Assembly: GCF_000379925.1 (NCBI RefSeq)
Contig: NZ_KB904250.1
Span: 20,800-84,799 of the forward strand
Reading direction: 5' to 3'
From: Porphyromonas levii DSM 23370
GTDB taxonomy: Bacteria; Bacteroidota; Bacteroidia; Bacteroidales; Porphyromonadaceae
DNA length: 64,000 bases
Positions 7,928 to 16,060 of the stretch are shown piece by piece. Numbering within the stretch: position 1 is the stretch's first letter; every line of letters starts with the position of its first letter. A program made the position numbers and the translations under genes. The notes beneath the pieces are model-generated. The model did no database searches, was not told the origin of the DNA, and saw only the letters and a list, made by a program, of their open reading frames with translations.

Positions 7928-9379
7928 TTAGAAGTTATCCGCTAGGAAGTGGTTCAGTTCATCGAGGTTGTGTTGTGCCTCTGCCGAACCGCTCTGTGCC
8001 GCCTTCTCTAGATAGCTCTTAGCCTCCTCGTACTGCTCATTGTAGGCATACGCCACACCGAGGATGTTCCATAGCTTCTTATTCTCCTTGAACTGCTCCA
8101 GTAGGCGTACTGCCTGAGCGTAGCGCCCAGCCTTGAAGTCCATAATTGCTGCATTGGTAGCAGGCTCCACCGCCGTTGGGAACGCCTTAGCCGCGGTCAC
8201 CCAAGTCTGGTACTGTTCATTGCTGTCCTCTGGGTAGCTCTTTGCCACGAGGTTGATCTCAGCAAGGCTTAGGTGGGTAGGATGTGTCTTGATTACCTCA
8301 CGAGCCTCCTCAAGCTCAAATCCCCTTACAATGAAAGAGAAAGTAATCACTGTACGGCGTAGTGGGGGATATACCTCCCTCAATAGGTAGGCATAGGTGT
8401 TGCCACCATTGAGCTGTTGGAGTGCTGGCGTGCGCTCAGCCACTGGGCGCTCATCGATAATCTTGAGGACACTCTCCTTATCCGCCATAGAGCTCTTTGC
8501 CACAGCGTCTCTTAGACCATCCCAGTCGGCACCCATAGCCACCGACTTGTAGCTGTTTTTGAAGCGTGGGTAGCGGTTGACAAGTTGGCGTGAGATACTC
8601 TCCACACGCTTTTCTGATAGAGTCTGGTTGAACTCCGCACCACCCTCAGGTGAAGCATAACCGGTGAGCTTCAGTCCATCTACCTTTAGATTATTATTGG
8701 TGGTGAGCTCCTTTAGCTTGTCCTCCACTCGCTTCAGTTCAGCCTTGTTATTACCGAGTGTAGGCACGAAGTCACTCTTAGCTACATTGAAGACGATGAG
8801 TGCCGTGATGCTCTCCTCCCTTCTCTTGGTCTCCTCGCCCTGTGGCACCATCATATTATAGGTGTACTTAGGCTGGTATAGGGGCACTAGTGCATTAGGT
8901 GTAAGCTTAAGCACCTCATCGCCGAGGTCACAATCGGCACACCCATACGCCTTAGCGTATAGGGTAAGCGCAGCATCCTTGAGCCACTGTTCAAAAGGTG
9001 CCTCAGAAGTGTAGTGGTAGGTCTGTCCCTTAGTCCTAGTCTTCACGACATCGGCAGTGCGTCCCTTACGGGTGAGCATGATAGCTCTTGTGCGACCAGA
9101 TATAATAAAAGAGGGGAGCTCCACCCTTTGTGCAGAGTTGTTTGCCTCCAATACTGGAGTAACTTCTAGCATCACATTACGATTGAGTGCAGGCATCTCA
9201 CTGAGGTCTACCGTAAAGTCTACAGCCACCTTCTTGCCTTGCTTCTGTGCCACATGAGGAGTTGTCGCCTTTATGCCCTGCAGTCGATGGGGCCCATCCT
9301 GAGCCTTTGCACTCAGAGCTCCGCCCATGGTGCCAATTACTAAGAATAGTAATGATGAAATTATAGTGTAATATCTCAT
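7928..9379 (-). CDS. PgmA-like DUF3868/OmpA/TPR protein of the fimbrial operon
   Basis: The start at 9379 gives a clear signal peptide (YYTIISSLLFLVIGTMGGALSAKAQ) and 483 residues; the frame opens upstream at 9412 but would overlap fimX. An N-terminal DUF3868 region (about 25-140; AVDFTVDLSEMPALNRN) is followed by an OmpA-like peptidoglycan-binding domain (about 190-290; LKLTGYASPEGGAEFNQTLSEKR) and C-terminal TPR-like helices (about 400-480; WNILGVAYAYNEQYEEAKSYLE). DUF3575-DUF3868 pairs commonly precede fimbrillin genes in Bacteroidota, and P. gingivalis has pgmA at this place. It probably links the fimbrial outer-membrane base to peptidoglycan; that role is inferred. Confidence 0.8.
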   Translation of the reverse strand: MRYYTIISSLLFLVIGTMGGALSAKAQDGPHRLQGIKATTPHVAQKQGKKVAVDFTVDLSEMPALNRNVMLEVTPVLEANNSAQRVELPSFIISGRTRAIMLTRKGRTADVVKTRTKGQTYHYTSEAPFEQWLKDAALTLYAKAYGCADCDLGDEVLKLTPNALVPLYQPKYTYNMMVPQGEETKRREESITALIVFNVAKSDFVPTLGNNKAELKRVEDKLKELTTNNNLKVDGLKLTGYASPEGGAEFNQTLSEKRVESISRQLVNRYPRFKNSYKSVAMGADWDGLRDAVAKSSMADKESVLKIIDERPVAERTPALQQLNGGNTYAYLLREVYPPLRRTVITFSFIVRGFELEEAREVIKTHPTHLSLAEINLVAKSYPEDSNEQYQTWVTAAKAFPTAVEPATNAAIMDFKAGRYAQAVRLLEQFKENKKLWNILGVAYAYNEQYEEAKSYLEKAAQSGSAEAQHNLDELNHFLADNF

Positions 9380-9411
9380 GGTTGTTAGTTCTCTTAGATG
9401 TGATACATTCA

Positions 9412-9987
9412 TTAGAAAAGATAGATCAAAGAAATTGTAGCTTTTGTAGGACCAAAGTAATGCTTTGTATTCTTCTCAATTTCCTTACCACATTTCTCAC
9501 AGTTGTACTTGGCATAGTCAAAGAATAGATAGCCACCACTGAGAGAGGCTTCTAGGTTCCAGTGTTTTCCTAAAACGAACTCGTAGCCATAGGTCACGCC
9601 ACCTCCGTAAACCCACCCCTGATAGCGGTAATCCTTCAGACCTTTGAGCTTGTCAATAGGTAGATTGATGTTAGCAACATTGAAGAACCCAGCTAGACCG
9701 TGTACACCAAAGAAATGACCGTTGAATGCTTCGCAGGTGTAGTAGCGAACCTCAGGAGCCACCATCCAGTGCTTCCACTTCATGCTAGTCTCCTTATTCA
9801 TCACAAAAGGATTGTATCCGCCACTAACATCTACCGTCCATTTGTCAGCCATCTTCACCTCAATACCTAAGTTGGGGGTAGCTGTTCCGAGGTAGGGGAT
9901 GTTCGTTTTTACTCCAACACTCTGAGCTAGAGCACCGACGCAAGACCCCATCAGGAGAATAATAAGAGTTATAAACCTCTGCTTCAT
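9412..9987 (-). CDS. FimX-like DUF3575 outer-membrane beta-barrel protein
   Basis: The start at 9987 gives the signal MKQRFITLIILLMGSCVGALAQ and 191 residues. A DUF3575 beta-barrel pattern follows: VGVKTNIPYLGTATPNLGIE, KWTVDVSGGYNPF, VAPEVRYYTCEAF, YGYEFVLGKHWNLEASLSGGY and the C-terminal TISLIYLF, ending in an aromatic residue as outer-membrane barrels do. A CxxC pair (YNCEKCGK) lies near residue 165. It is the first gene of the fimbrial operon. In P. gingivalis the gene at this place (fimX, PG2130) is, as I recall, the direct target of the FimR response regulator and influences fimA expression. It sits behind the repeat-containing leader and stops 33 nt before the next start. Confidence 0.75.
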   Translation of the reverse strand: MKQRFITLIILLMGSCVGALAQSVGVKTNIPYLGTATPNLGIEVKMADKWTVDVSGGYNPFVMNKETSMKWKHWMVAPEVRYYTCEAFNGHFFGVHGLAGFFNVANINLPIDKLKGLKDYRYQGWVYGGGVTYGYEFVLGKHWNLEASLSGGYLFFDYAKYNCEKCGKEIEKNTKHYFGPTKATISLIYLF

Positions 9988-10103
9988 AATTTTATATCTT
10001 AGTAAGTACAATGTATTTCAAATCAAATAGGCGAAAAGGAGAACAATTATTAGAGAACAACTCCTGACAATAGGTATTCCCTTGTCTGTCCAGATTGATG
10101 AGC

Positions 10104-10151
10104 AAAAAAAATATCAGAAACCACTCCTTTAATGGGAGCAGCTTCTGATAT
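10104..10151 (-). terminator. Leader terminator/attenuator upstream of fimX
   Basis: On the minus strand ATATCAGAA (10151-10143) pairs with TTCTGATAT (10119-10111), with an inner CTCC/GGAG stem, and is followed at once by eight T residues (10111-10104). This is a textbook intrinsic terminator, placed between the predicted promoter and the first structural gene, so transcripts must pass it to express the fimbrial genes. Confidence 0.8.
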
Positions 10152-10240
10152 CAGTGGAATATACGATAAGATGGTTGTAGCGACAATTGTATGTGCTACA
10201 AGAACCAGATCTATTAAGTTAGTAAGAGTGTGTACGAGAG

Positions 10241-10290
<50 letters not shown>

Positions 10291-10405
10291 CATTTTTTCG
10301 CAAATATCCAAATATAAAGCGTTAAAAAGCACTCTAACCCTTCATATTCAAGGGAGGGAGAGTAGAAATTAATCATTCTCTCCTTATTCTCCATAAATCC
10401 AGCGA

Positions 10406-10436
10406 CAAAGATACACACATATTTGTAAACACCAAA
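10406..10436 (-). promoter_or_regulatory. Predicted fimbrial operon promoter (Bacteroidota sigma-A type)
   Basis: On the minus strand TTTG (10436-10433), a 19-bp spacer, then TATCTTTG (10413-10406). This matches TTTG-N19/21-TAnnTTTG exactly. Transcription would start near 10400 and run through the GA tract and the leader terminator into fimX. Confidence 0.8.
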
Positions 10437-10703
10437 ATCAACTTGAGAACCACACAATGCAAAATTAGCAAAACGCACTCCAAATCAACAGTTGATCACA
10501 CTGTTAACATATCACAATCTCATAATACTATAGCCCATAGTGTATAAATAATCCTCACATATACTATAAGAGGTTAACCCCTAAGACACGACACTTGCCA
10601 CGTAATCATTCTCTCTCATGTTGCGACTACGCTGAAAGAGATATGCGGTGGCTTGGCGTAAAATTGGTAAATTTGTGACTCATTACACACCTATATTATA
10701 GAT

Positions 10704-11873
10704 ATGATGGATAAGGAATTGTACCAAATGAGGGGGGTATCCGCCGATAAGGAGGACGTACACGCCGCTATTAAGCATATTGATAAGGGGCTCTTCCCCC
10801 AAGCGTTTTGCAAGATATTGCCCGACTTGCTCGGCAATGACCCCGACTACTGTAGCCTGATGCATGCCGATGGAGCGGGGACGAAGAGTAGCCTCGCCTA
10901 TGCTTACTGGCGGGAGACGGGCGACCTCAGTGTATGGAAGGGGATTGCTCAGGATGCCATCGTGATGAATCTGGACGACCTGATCTGTGTTGGGGCGGTG
11001 GACAATATCCTTATTTCTAGTACCATAGGGCGAAATAAGCGCCTCATCCCTGGCGAAGTAATCTCGGCCATCATCAATGGCACGGAGGAGCTATTGGAGC
11101 AACTCAGGACACTGGGTGTGGGCATTGTCTCCACCGGCGGTGAGACTGCCGATGTGGGCGACCTCGTTCGTACGATCATCGTGGATAGCACCGTAACGGC
11201 ACGCATGAAACGTTCGGAGGTAATCGATAATGCGCGCATCAAAGGGGGCGACGTGATTGTGGGGCTTGCCAGCTATGGTCAGGCGACGTACGAGGAGCGC
11301 TACAATGGTGGCATGGGCAGTAATGGGCTTACTTCGGCAAGGCACGATATCTTCAACCATGAGATAGCTCGGAAGTACCCGGAGTCGTACGACGGCACTC
11401 TGCCCGATGAGGTGGTCTATGTAGGTCAGCGTGGACTGACGGAGCAGGTAGAGGGGCTGGGCATAGACTACGGTAGGCTGGTGCTCTCCCCTACCCGCAC
11501 ATATGCCCCTATCGTGGCTAAGATGCTTAGGGAGATGCGTGGCGCAGTTCATGGCATGGTACACTGCACGGGGGGCGCGCAGACCAAGGTACTTCACTTT
11601 GTGGAGGGAAAGCGTATTGTGAAGGACAATTGGCACGCTGTGCCACCGCTCTTCCAGACCATTGCCCGTGAGGGTAAGACGCCTGCGAAGGAGCTGTACA
11701 AGGTGTTCAACATGGGGCACCGCCTAGAGGTCTACCTCCCCGAAAGCGAGGCGCAGCAGGTGATCGCCCTATCGGAGAGCTTCGGTGTCCCTGCCAAGAT
11801 TGTGGGTAGGGTAGAAGAGGCCCCAACGAATGAGCTGGTACTAGAAACGCCTTACGGCAGATTTGAGTATTGA
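10704..11873 (+). CDS. purM: Phosphoribosylformylglycinamidine cyclo-ligase (AIR synthetase)
   Basis: A 389-residue PurM catalysing the ATP-dependent closure of FGAM to aminoimidazole ribonucleotide in purine synthesis. The glycine-rich segment GADGAGTKS appears as HADGAGTKSSLAYAY (about 54), with the acidic DAIVMNLDDLICVGA segment (about 86), TGGETADVGD (about 143) and the C-terminal GHRLEVYLPE. It is the longer Bacteroidota type. ATG codons at 10704 and 10707 are both possible. It is divergent from the fimbrial operon and followed 3 nt later by prfA, so the two are co-transcribed. Confidence 0.93.
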   Translation: MMDKELYQMRGVSADKEDVHAAIKHIDKGLFPQAFCKILPDLLGNDPDYCSLMHADGAGTKSSLAYAYWRETGDLSVWKGIAQDAIVMNLDDLICVGAVDNILISSTIGRNKRLIPGEVISAIINGTEELLEQLRTLGVGIVSTGGETADVGDLVRTIIVDSTVTARMKRSEVIDNARIKGGDVIVGLASYGQATYEERYNGGMGSNGLTSARHDIFNHEIARKYPESYDGTLPDEVVYVGQRGLTEQVEGLGIDYGRLVLSPTRTYAPIVAKMLREMRGAVHGMVHCTGGAQTKVLHFVEGKRIVKDNWHAVPPLFQTIAREGKTPAKELYKVFNMGHRLEVYLPESEAQQVIALSESFGVPAKIVGRVEEAPTNELVLETPYGRFEY

Positions 11874-11876
11874 TAG

Positions 11877-12965
11877 ATGGGACAACCCTTTGACCTACTA
11901 GCCCGCACGGCTGGACTTAAGGATAGATTTGAGGAGGTGCAGGTGCTGATCACGGACCCTAATGTGATTAGCGACCAGAAGCGCTTTATGCGCCTGAGTA
12001 AGGAGTATAAGGAGCTGGACTTGGTCAACCAAAAGACGGACGAGTACCGTACGCTCTTAGCCAATCAGAAAGAGGCGCAGCAGATTATCCGTGAGGAGAG
12101 CGACGACGAACTCCGACACATGGCGGAGGACGAATTGGAAGCTATCAAAGAGAAGCTCCCTACCCTGGAGGAGGAGATAAAGCTACTCCTGATCCCTGCC
12201 GACCCTGAGGACGACAAGGATGCCATCATGGAGATCCGCGGCGGCACGGGCGGTGATGAGGCGGCCCTCTTTGCGGGCGACCTATATAAGATGTATACGA
12301 AGTACTGCGAGAGCCAAGGCTGGCGGTGCAGTGTTACTTCGTATAGCGAGGGATCGCTCGGGGGCTTCAAGGAGATTGTTTTCAAGGTAGAAGGCGATGG
12401 GGTTTATGGCAAGCTGAAGTATGAATCGGGCGTGCACCGTGTACAGCGAGTACCAGCTACGGAGACCCAAGGGCGTGTGCATACCTCGGCAGCTACGGTG
12501 GCGGTGCTTCCTCAGGCCGATGAATTCGACGTGGAGGTCAAGGAGTCGGACATCAGGGTGGATACCTTCTGTTCGTCGGGAGCCGGTGGACAGTCGGTGA
12601 ATACCACCTACTCTGCGGTGCGCCTCACGCATATCCCCACAGGCATTGTGGTGCAGAGCCAAGACGAGCGCTCGCAGCTGAAGAATAAAGCACGTGCTAT
12701 GGAGGAGCTCCGTACGCGTATCTATAATATGGAGTACCAAAAGTACATTGACGAAATCTCCTCTAAGCGCAAGACCATGGTCAGTACGGGCGATAGGTCG
12801 GCCAAGATCCGCACCTATAATTTCCCTCAAGGACGTGTGACCGATCACCGCATCGGGCTCACGGTGTATCAGCTGGATGATGTACTGAATGGCAATATCC
12901 AACAATTCATAGACGCCCTTACGGTGGCGGAGAATGCTGAGCGCCTCGCCTCGGCAGAGATGTAA
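11877..12965 (+). CDS. prfA: Peptide chain release factor 1
   Basis: A 362-residue class I release factor. The catalytic GGQ lies in SSGAGGQSVNTTYSAVRLTH near residue 237. The codon-recognition tripeptide PAT in RVQRVPATETQGRVHTSA marks it as RF1 (UAA/UAG) rather than RF2. N-terminal coiled helices (1-100) and the acidic EIRGGTGGDEAALFAGDL segment are standard. The start is 3 nt after the purM stop. It converges with the HemD-like gene, with a palindromic array between them. Confidence 0.96.
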   Translation: MGQPFDLLARTAGLKDRFEEVQVLITDPNVISDQKRFMRLSKEYKELDLVNQKTDEYRTLLANQKEAQQIIREESDDELRHMAEDELEAIKEKLPTLEEEIKLLLIPADPEDDKDAIMEIRGGTGGDEAALFAGDLYKMYTKYCESQGWRCSVTSYSEGSLGGFKEIVFKVEGDGVYGKLKYESGVHRVQRVPATETQGRVHTSAATVAVLPQADEFDVEVKESDIRVDTFCSSGAGGQSVNTTYSAVRLTHIPTGIVVQSQDERSQLKNKARAMEELRTRIYNMEYQKYIDEISSKRKTMVSTGDRSAKIRTYNFPQGRVTDHRIGLTVYQLDDVLNGNIQQFIDALTVAENAERLASAEM

Positions 12966-12994
12966 AGCTCCAGTTATTGGTTATTCCAAAAAAC

Positions 12995-13076
12995 TTTCCA
13001 TGCTTGGAAACTATATTTTCCAAGCATGGAAAGTTTTGTTTCCAGGGATGGAAAGAATTGTTTCCACCGTAGGAAA
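12995..13076. repeat. Tandem array of four 16-bp palindromes, exact 22-bp period
   Basis: Four TTTCCA-N4-(T/A)GGAAA units start at 12995, 13017, 13039 and 13061, each 16 bp and separated by 6-bp spacers (CTATAT, GTTTTG, GAATTG). The variable cores are TGCT, AGCA, GGGA and CCGT. Units 1 and 2 are exact reverse complements, so 12995-13032 can form one long hairpin. The array lies between convergent genes and could serve as a bidirectional terminator, but its regularity goes beyond that. Adjacent units share no unique spacers, so it is not a CRISPR. Confidence 0.93.
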
Positions 13077-13098
13077 CACCCCTTCGATTGTTGTATTA

Positions 13099-13932
13099 CT
13101 ACTTATCTGCCTCGGAGAAGGCGTTCAATAGGGTAGCGAGGAGATCCTCCTCGTGAGGGGTTGGGGATTCATAAATAGTGGTAAATCCATTTTCTCTAAG
13201 TTCCTTAGAGGTGACTGGACCAATACTCACTACTGCGGGACGAAGATCCGACACGCCGACCCATGACCTTACCCCACTAGGGCTATAGAATAGAACCACC
13301 TTAGGCTCCTGAGTCAACTGGGATAGCTCTTCACTGAGTGCTGGATGCCCAACTACCTGATAAATCTCGAGACGAGTATAGGTAGCCCCTGCACCTTCCA
13401 GTGTCTTTTGGATAAAGTCGCCTGCGATATCGCATGTAGGTTGGATAAAGTGGTATGCACCGATAGGCTTTTCAGAAGCCTCGAAGTACTTGAGTAGCTC
13501 TTCTGCCATGCCTTTGGTGGTCTCTACACTACTTACAAGGTCGCACTTGTAACCACTCTCCTCTATAGCTTTCTGTGTCCCCGTACCGAGTGCCATTACC
13601 TTGGCCCCCTTTGGCAATGAATCTTGTGCCACAAAATACTCTACCGCTCTAGGCGAAGTGAATAGGAACACAGGCTGCTTGCCCTCCTCTACCACAGGCA
13701 ACTCGAAAGGCATTGGTTGCGTCTGAATCATAGGTACCGCACGATAATCGTTGTCGGTAGCGGCGGACTTGAGTTGCTCCAAAAGCGTAAGGCACCTTTC
13801 TTCCTCACGTCCGAGGATGACAAGAGGCTTATCCTCACCGATTTTTACACTGTCTTGCTGTGCAGCCATTGGTACTGCAGTCATAAATAGTGCTGCACAC
13901 AGCAGCGATAATCCAAATGTCTGTCGTCTCAT
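13099..13932 (-). CDS. Exported HemD-like (uroporphyrinogen-III synthase fold) protein
   Basis: 277 residues. The N-terminus is a clear signal peptide (FGLSLLCAALFMTAVPMAAQQ) with a predicted cut near residue 24. The rest follows the bilobed HemD pattern: PLVILGREEER (about 33), VFLFTSPRAVEYFVAQ (about 87), VMALGTGTQKAIEESGY, HFIQPTCDIAGDF, VVLFYSPSGVRSWV (about 212), VVSIGPVTSKELRENGF and TPHEEDLLATLL. HemD is normally cytosolic and makes uroporphyrinogen III from hydroxymethylbilane; an exported copy cannot sit in that pathway in the usual way. It may bind tetrapyrroles in the periplasm. No other haem genes are near. Transcribed alone, convergent with prfA. Confidence 0.75.
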   Translation of the reverse strand: MRRQTFGLSLLCAALFMTAVPMAAQQDSVKIGEDKPLVILGREEERCLTLLEQLKSAATDNDYRAVPMIQTQPMPFELPVVEEGKQPVFLFTSPRAVEYFVAQDSLPKGAKVMALGTGTQKAIEESGYKCDLVSSVETTKGMAEELLKYFEASEKPIGAYHFIQPTCDIAGDFIQKTLEGAGATYTRLEIYQVVGHPALSEELSQLTQEPKVVLFYSPSGVRSWVGVSDLRPAVVSIGPVTSKELRENGFTTIYESPTPHEEDLLATLLNAFSEADK

Positions 13933-14208
13933 ATTATTCTAATCTATAATGAGCATCTGAGGGTGTTTCCCTGCAGATGTTAGGATGCTGAAAGGTACAA
14001 AATTCTCTGAGACTAGCACGAAAGTAATGACTTAGATAGTGGGACATTAATACTTATTCATAAAGACACAACAAGCTACCTATTATATAATGTGTGGATA
14101 TGCTCTGTTCTTTAGTTTTATTATAAGGTTCTTACGATTTGGCTTAGTTGCCCTTCTGACATACTAGGAGGCTATTGAATCTACGGGATATCTTAGTAGG
14201 TGAAAATA
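13933..14208. other. Intergenic region before the tRNA-Leu pair
   Basis: AT-rich spacer between the divergent HemD-like gene and the tRNA promoter. I see no open frame with coding character, no strong hairpin and no clear minus-strand promoter beyond a weak ACGAAAGTA near 14020. Confidence 0.5.
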
Positions 14209-14240
14209 TTTGGAGAATTAGTTTCTTTTGTGTACCTTTG
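14209..14240 (+). promoter_or_regulatory. tRNA-Leu promoter
   Basis: TTTG (14209-14212), a 20-bp spacer and TACCTTTG (14233-14240) match the Bacteroidota consensus. The element lies 20 bp before the first tRNA. Confidence 0.8.
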
Positions 14241-14259
14241 CGTTCGCAATCCTACAAAG

Positions 14260-14343
14260 GCCCAGGTGGCGGAATTGGTAGACGCGCTAGTTTCAGGTAC
14301 TAGTGTTAGCAATGACGTGCAGGTTCGATTCCTGTCCTGGGCA
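14260..14343 (+). tRNA. tRNA-Leu (anticodon CAG)
   Basis: An 84-nt class II tRNA with a long variable arm. Acceptor GCCCAGG pairs with CCTGGGC (14336-14342), with discriminator A. The D-arm is GGCGGAATTGGTAGAC. The anticodon stem CTAGT/ACTAG encloses TTCAGGT, giving CAG. The T-arm is GCAGGTTCGATTCCTGT. CCA is not encoded. Co-transcribed with the next tRNA. Confidence 0.95.
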
Positions 14344-14371
14344 CAGAGGTAGAATTGGGAAGACATATTTT

Positions 14372-14455
14372 GCGCAGGTGGCGGAATTGGTAGACGCGCT
14401 ACTTTGAGGGGGTAGTATCGGTTTCGATGTGTGAGTTCGAGTCTCATTCTGCGCA
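14372..14455 (+). tRNA. tRNA-Leu (anticodon GAG)
   Basis: An 84-nt class II tRNA. Acceptor GCGCAGG pairs with TCTGCGC (14448-14454). The anticodon stem CTACT/GGTAG encloses TTGAGGG, giving GAG. The T-arm is GTGAGTTCGAGTCTCAT. It sits 28 nt after tRNA-Leu(CAG) and shares most of its D-arm sequence, suggesting an old duplication. Confidence 0.95.
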
Positions 14456-14467
14456 CTTTTTCTTCAT

Positions 14468-14499
14468 GATGGCTTCAAGCATGCTTGGAGCCATCTTTT
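14468..14499 (+). terminator. Terminator after the tRNA-Leu pair
   Basis: GATGGCTTCAAGC (14468-14480) pairs with GCTTGGAGCCATC (14483-14495), one mismatch, followed by TTTT. It ends the tRNA transcript before the ffh promoter region, where a TAAGTTTG -7-like element lies at 14568-14575. Confidence 0.85.
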
Positions 14500-14613
14500 G
14501 CCATACAGTGCTCGGCTCTACAGAACTATTGCAAGTATAAGCGTCTCGCTATGTGGTGATAAATTGGTAAGTTTGCCAGATAAGAGACTTTAATAATATA
14601 CTAAGATATAGAG

Positions 14614-15957
14614 ATGTTTAATAATCTTTCGGACAGATTAGACAGAGTGCTGAAAGGCCTAAAGGGCGAGGGCACTATCACGGAACTTAATATAGCAGAT
14701 ACCATTAAGGAGGTGCGCATAGCCCTACTTGAGGCGGATGTCAACTATGATGTAGCGCGCGACTTTACCAAGAGGGTACGCGAGAAAGCGATAGGCGAGC
14801 GTGTACTTACGGCGGTAAAGCCTGGGGAGCTGATGGTGAAGATTGTCCATGATGAGCTGACTGCCCTGATGGGTGGTGAAACATCGGAGATTCGACTAGA
14901 CGGCAAACCTAATATCATCTTGATGAGCGGTCTGCAAGGTTCGGGTAAGACAACGTTCTCGGGCAAGCTAGCTAAGTATCTGCGTGAGAAGCGTGGGCAG
15001 AAGCCTCTGCTCGTAGCTGGCGACGTGTACCGTCCTGCTGCAATTGAGCAGCTCCGTGTGGTGGGTGAGCAGCTTAAGGTGCCTGTCTATATGGAGGAAG
15101 GGAATAAGAACCCCGTAGAGATTGCCACCCATGCAGTGGAGAAAGCCAAGAGGGAAGGCTTTACGACTGTGATTATTGATACCGCTGGTCGTCTGGCTGT
15201 GGATGAGGTGCTCATGGAGGAGATTGCCAATATCAAGAAGGCAGTGAACCCAACGGAGATACTCTTTGTGGTGGACTCTATGACGGGTCAGGATGCAGTC
15301 AACACTGCGAAAGAATTTAACGACCGTCTCAATTTTGATGGCGTAGTCCTCACCAAGCTAGATGGTGATACTCGTGGTGGTGCTGCGCTTTCGATTCGTT
15401 CGGTAGTAGAGAAGCCGATTAAGTTTATAGGTACTGGTGAGAAGCTAGATGCTATCGATGTATTCCACCCTAAGCGTATGGCGGATCGTATCCTCGGCAT
15501 GGGTGATGTGGTATCGCTGGTGGAGCGTATGCAACAGCAGTACGACGAGGAGAAAGCTAGGGAACTGGAGAAGAAGATTAGGAAGAATGAGTTTGACTTC
15601 GATGACTTCTTGGACCAGATAAAGCAGATCAAAAAGATGGGTAACCTGAAGGATCTGCTGGGCATGATACCAGGTATGGGAAAGGCTATCCGTGATCTAG
15701 ATGTAGATGATAATGCTTTCAAGAGTATTGAGGCCATCATCTACTCTATGACCCCAGAGGAGCGCTCCAACCCTAAGATCATCAATGGCAACCGTCGCAA
15801 ACGTATCGCAAGTGGTAGTGGTGTGCAGGTACAGCAAGTTAATCAGCTACTGAAGCAATTTGAACAAGCAAGAAAGGTGATGCAGCTCATGGGGGGCGGC
15901 GGCAAAAACAAGAAGGGTATGAATATGGCGGCACTACGCCATCTGGGACGGAGATAA
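14614..15957 (+). CDS. ffh: Signal recognition particle protein Ffh
   Basis: A 447-residue SRP54 GTPase that binds signal sequences and 4.5S RNA and delivers nascent membrane proteins to FtsY. The N domain covers about 1-90. The G domain has P-loop GLQGSGKTTFSGKLAKYL (about 107), DTAGRLAVDE (about 190) and TKLDGDTRGGAALS (about 248). The methionine-rich M domain runs from about 300 to the end (LLGMIPGMGKAIRD, SGSGVQVQQVNQLLKQF, VMQLMGGGG). Single gene, followed 103 nt later by folD. Confidence 0.96.
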   Translation: MFNNLSDRLDRVLKGLKGEGTITELNIADTIKEVRIALLEADVNYDVARDFTKRVREKAIGERVLTAVKPGELMVKIVHDELTALMGGETSEIRLDGKPNIILMSGLQGSGKTTFSGKLAKYLREKRGQKPLLVAGDVYRPAAIEQLRVVGEQLKVPVYMEEGNKNPVEIATHAVEKAKREGFTTVIIDTAGRLAVDEVLMEEIANIKKAVNPTEILFVVDSMTGQDAVNTAKEFNDRLNFDGVVLTKLDGDTRGGAALSIRSVVEKPIKFIGTGEKLDAIDVFHPKRMADRILGMGDVVSLVERMQQQYDEEKARELEKKIRKNEFDFDDFLDQIKQIKKMGNLKDLLGMIPGMGKAIRDLDVDDNAFKSIEAIIYSMTPEERSNPKIINGNRRKRIASGSGVQVQQVNQLLKQFEQARKVMQLMGGGGKNKKGMNMAALRHLGRR

Positions 15958-16060
15958 AAACAATCGTAGAAGGTTAGTAGTTTATTAGCTAGAGAAGAGT
16001 CGGTTATCGGTGTACTGTACACCAAGAGGAAGACCCTTTAGTTACAAGAACATACATACT

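Noticed and set aside
10495..10515. Rex operator (GTTAAC-type sequence before the fimbrial operon)
   Set aside because: Only a GTTAAC core is present, without the spaced TTGTNA-type half sites; no support for Rex control.
12995..13076. CRISPR array
   Set aside because: The repeat units are contiguous palindromes with 6-bp spacers and no unique 25-40 bp spacers; no cas genes are in the window.
14193..14456. Minus-strand open frame of 87 codons
   Set aside because: It lies entirely over the two tRNA-Leu genes and reflects their base composition.
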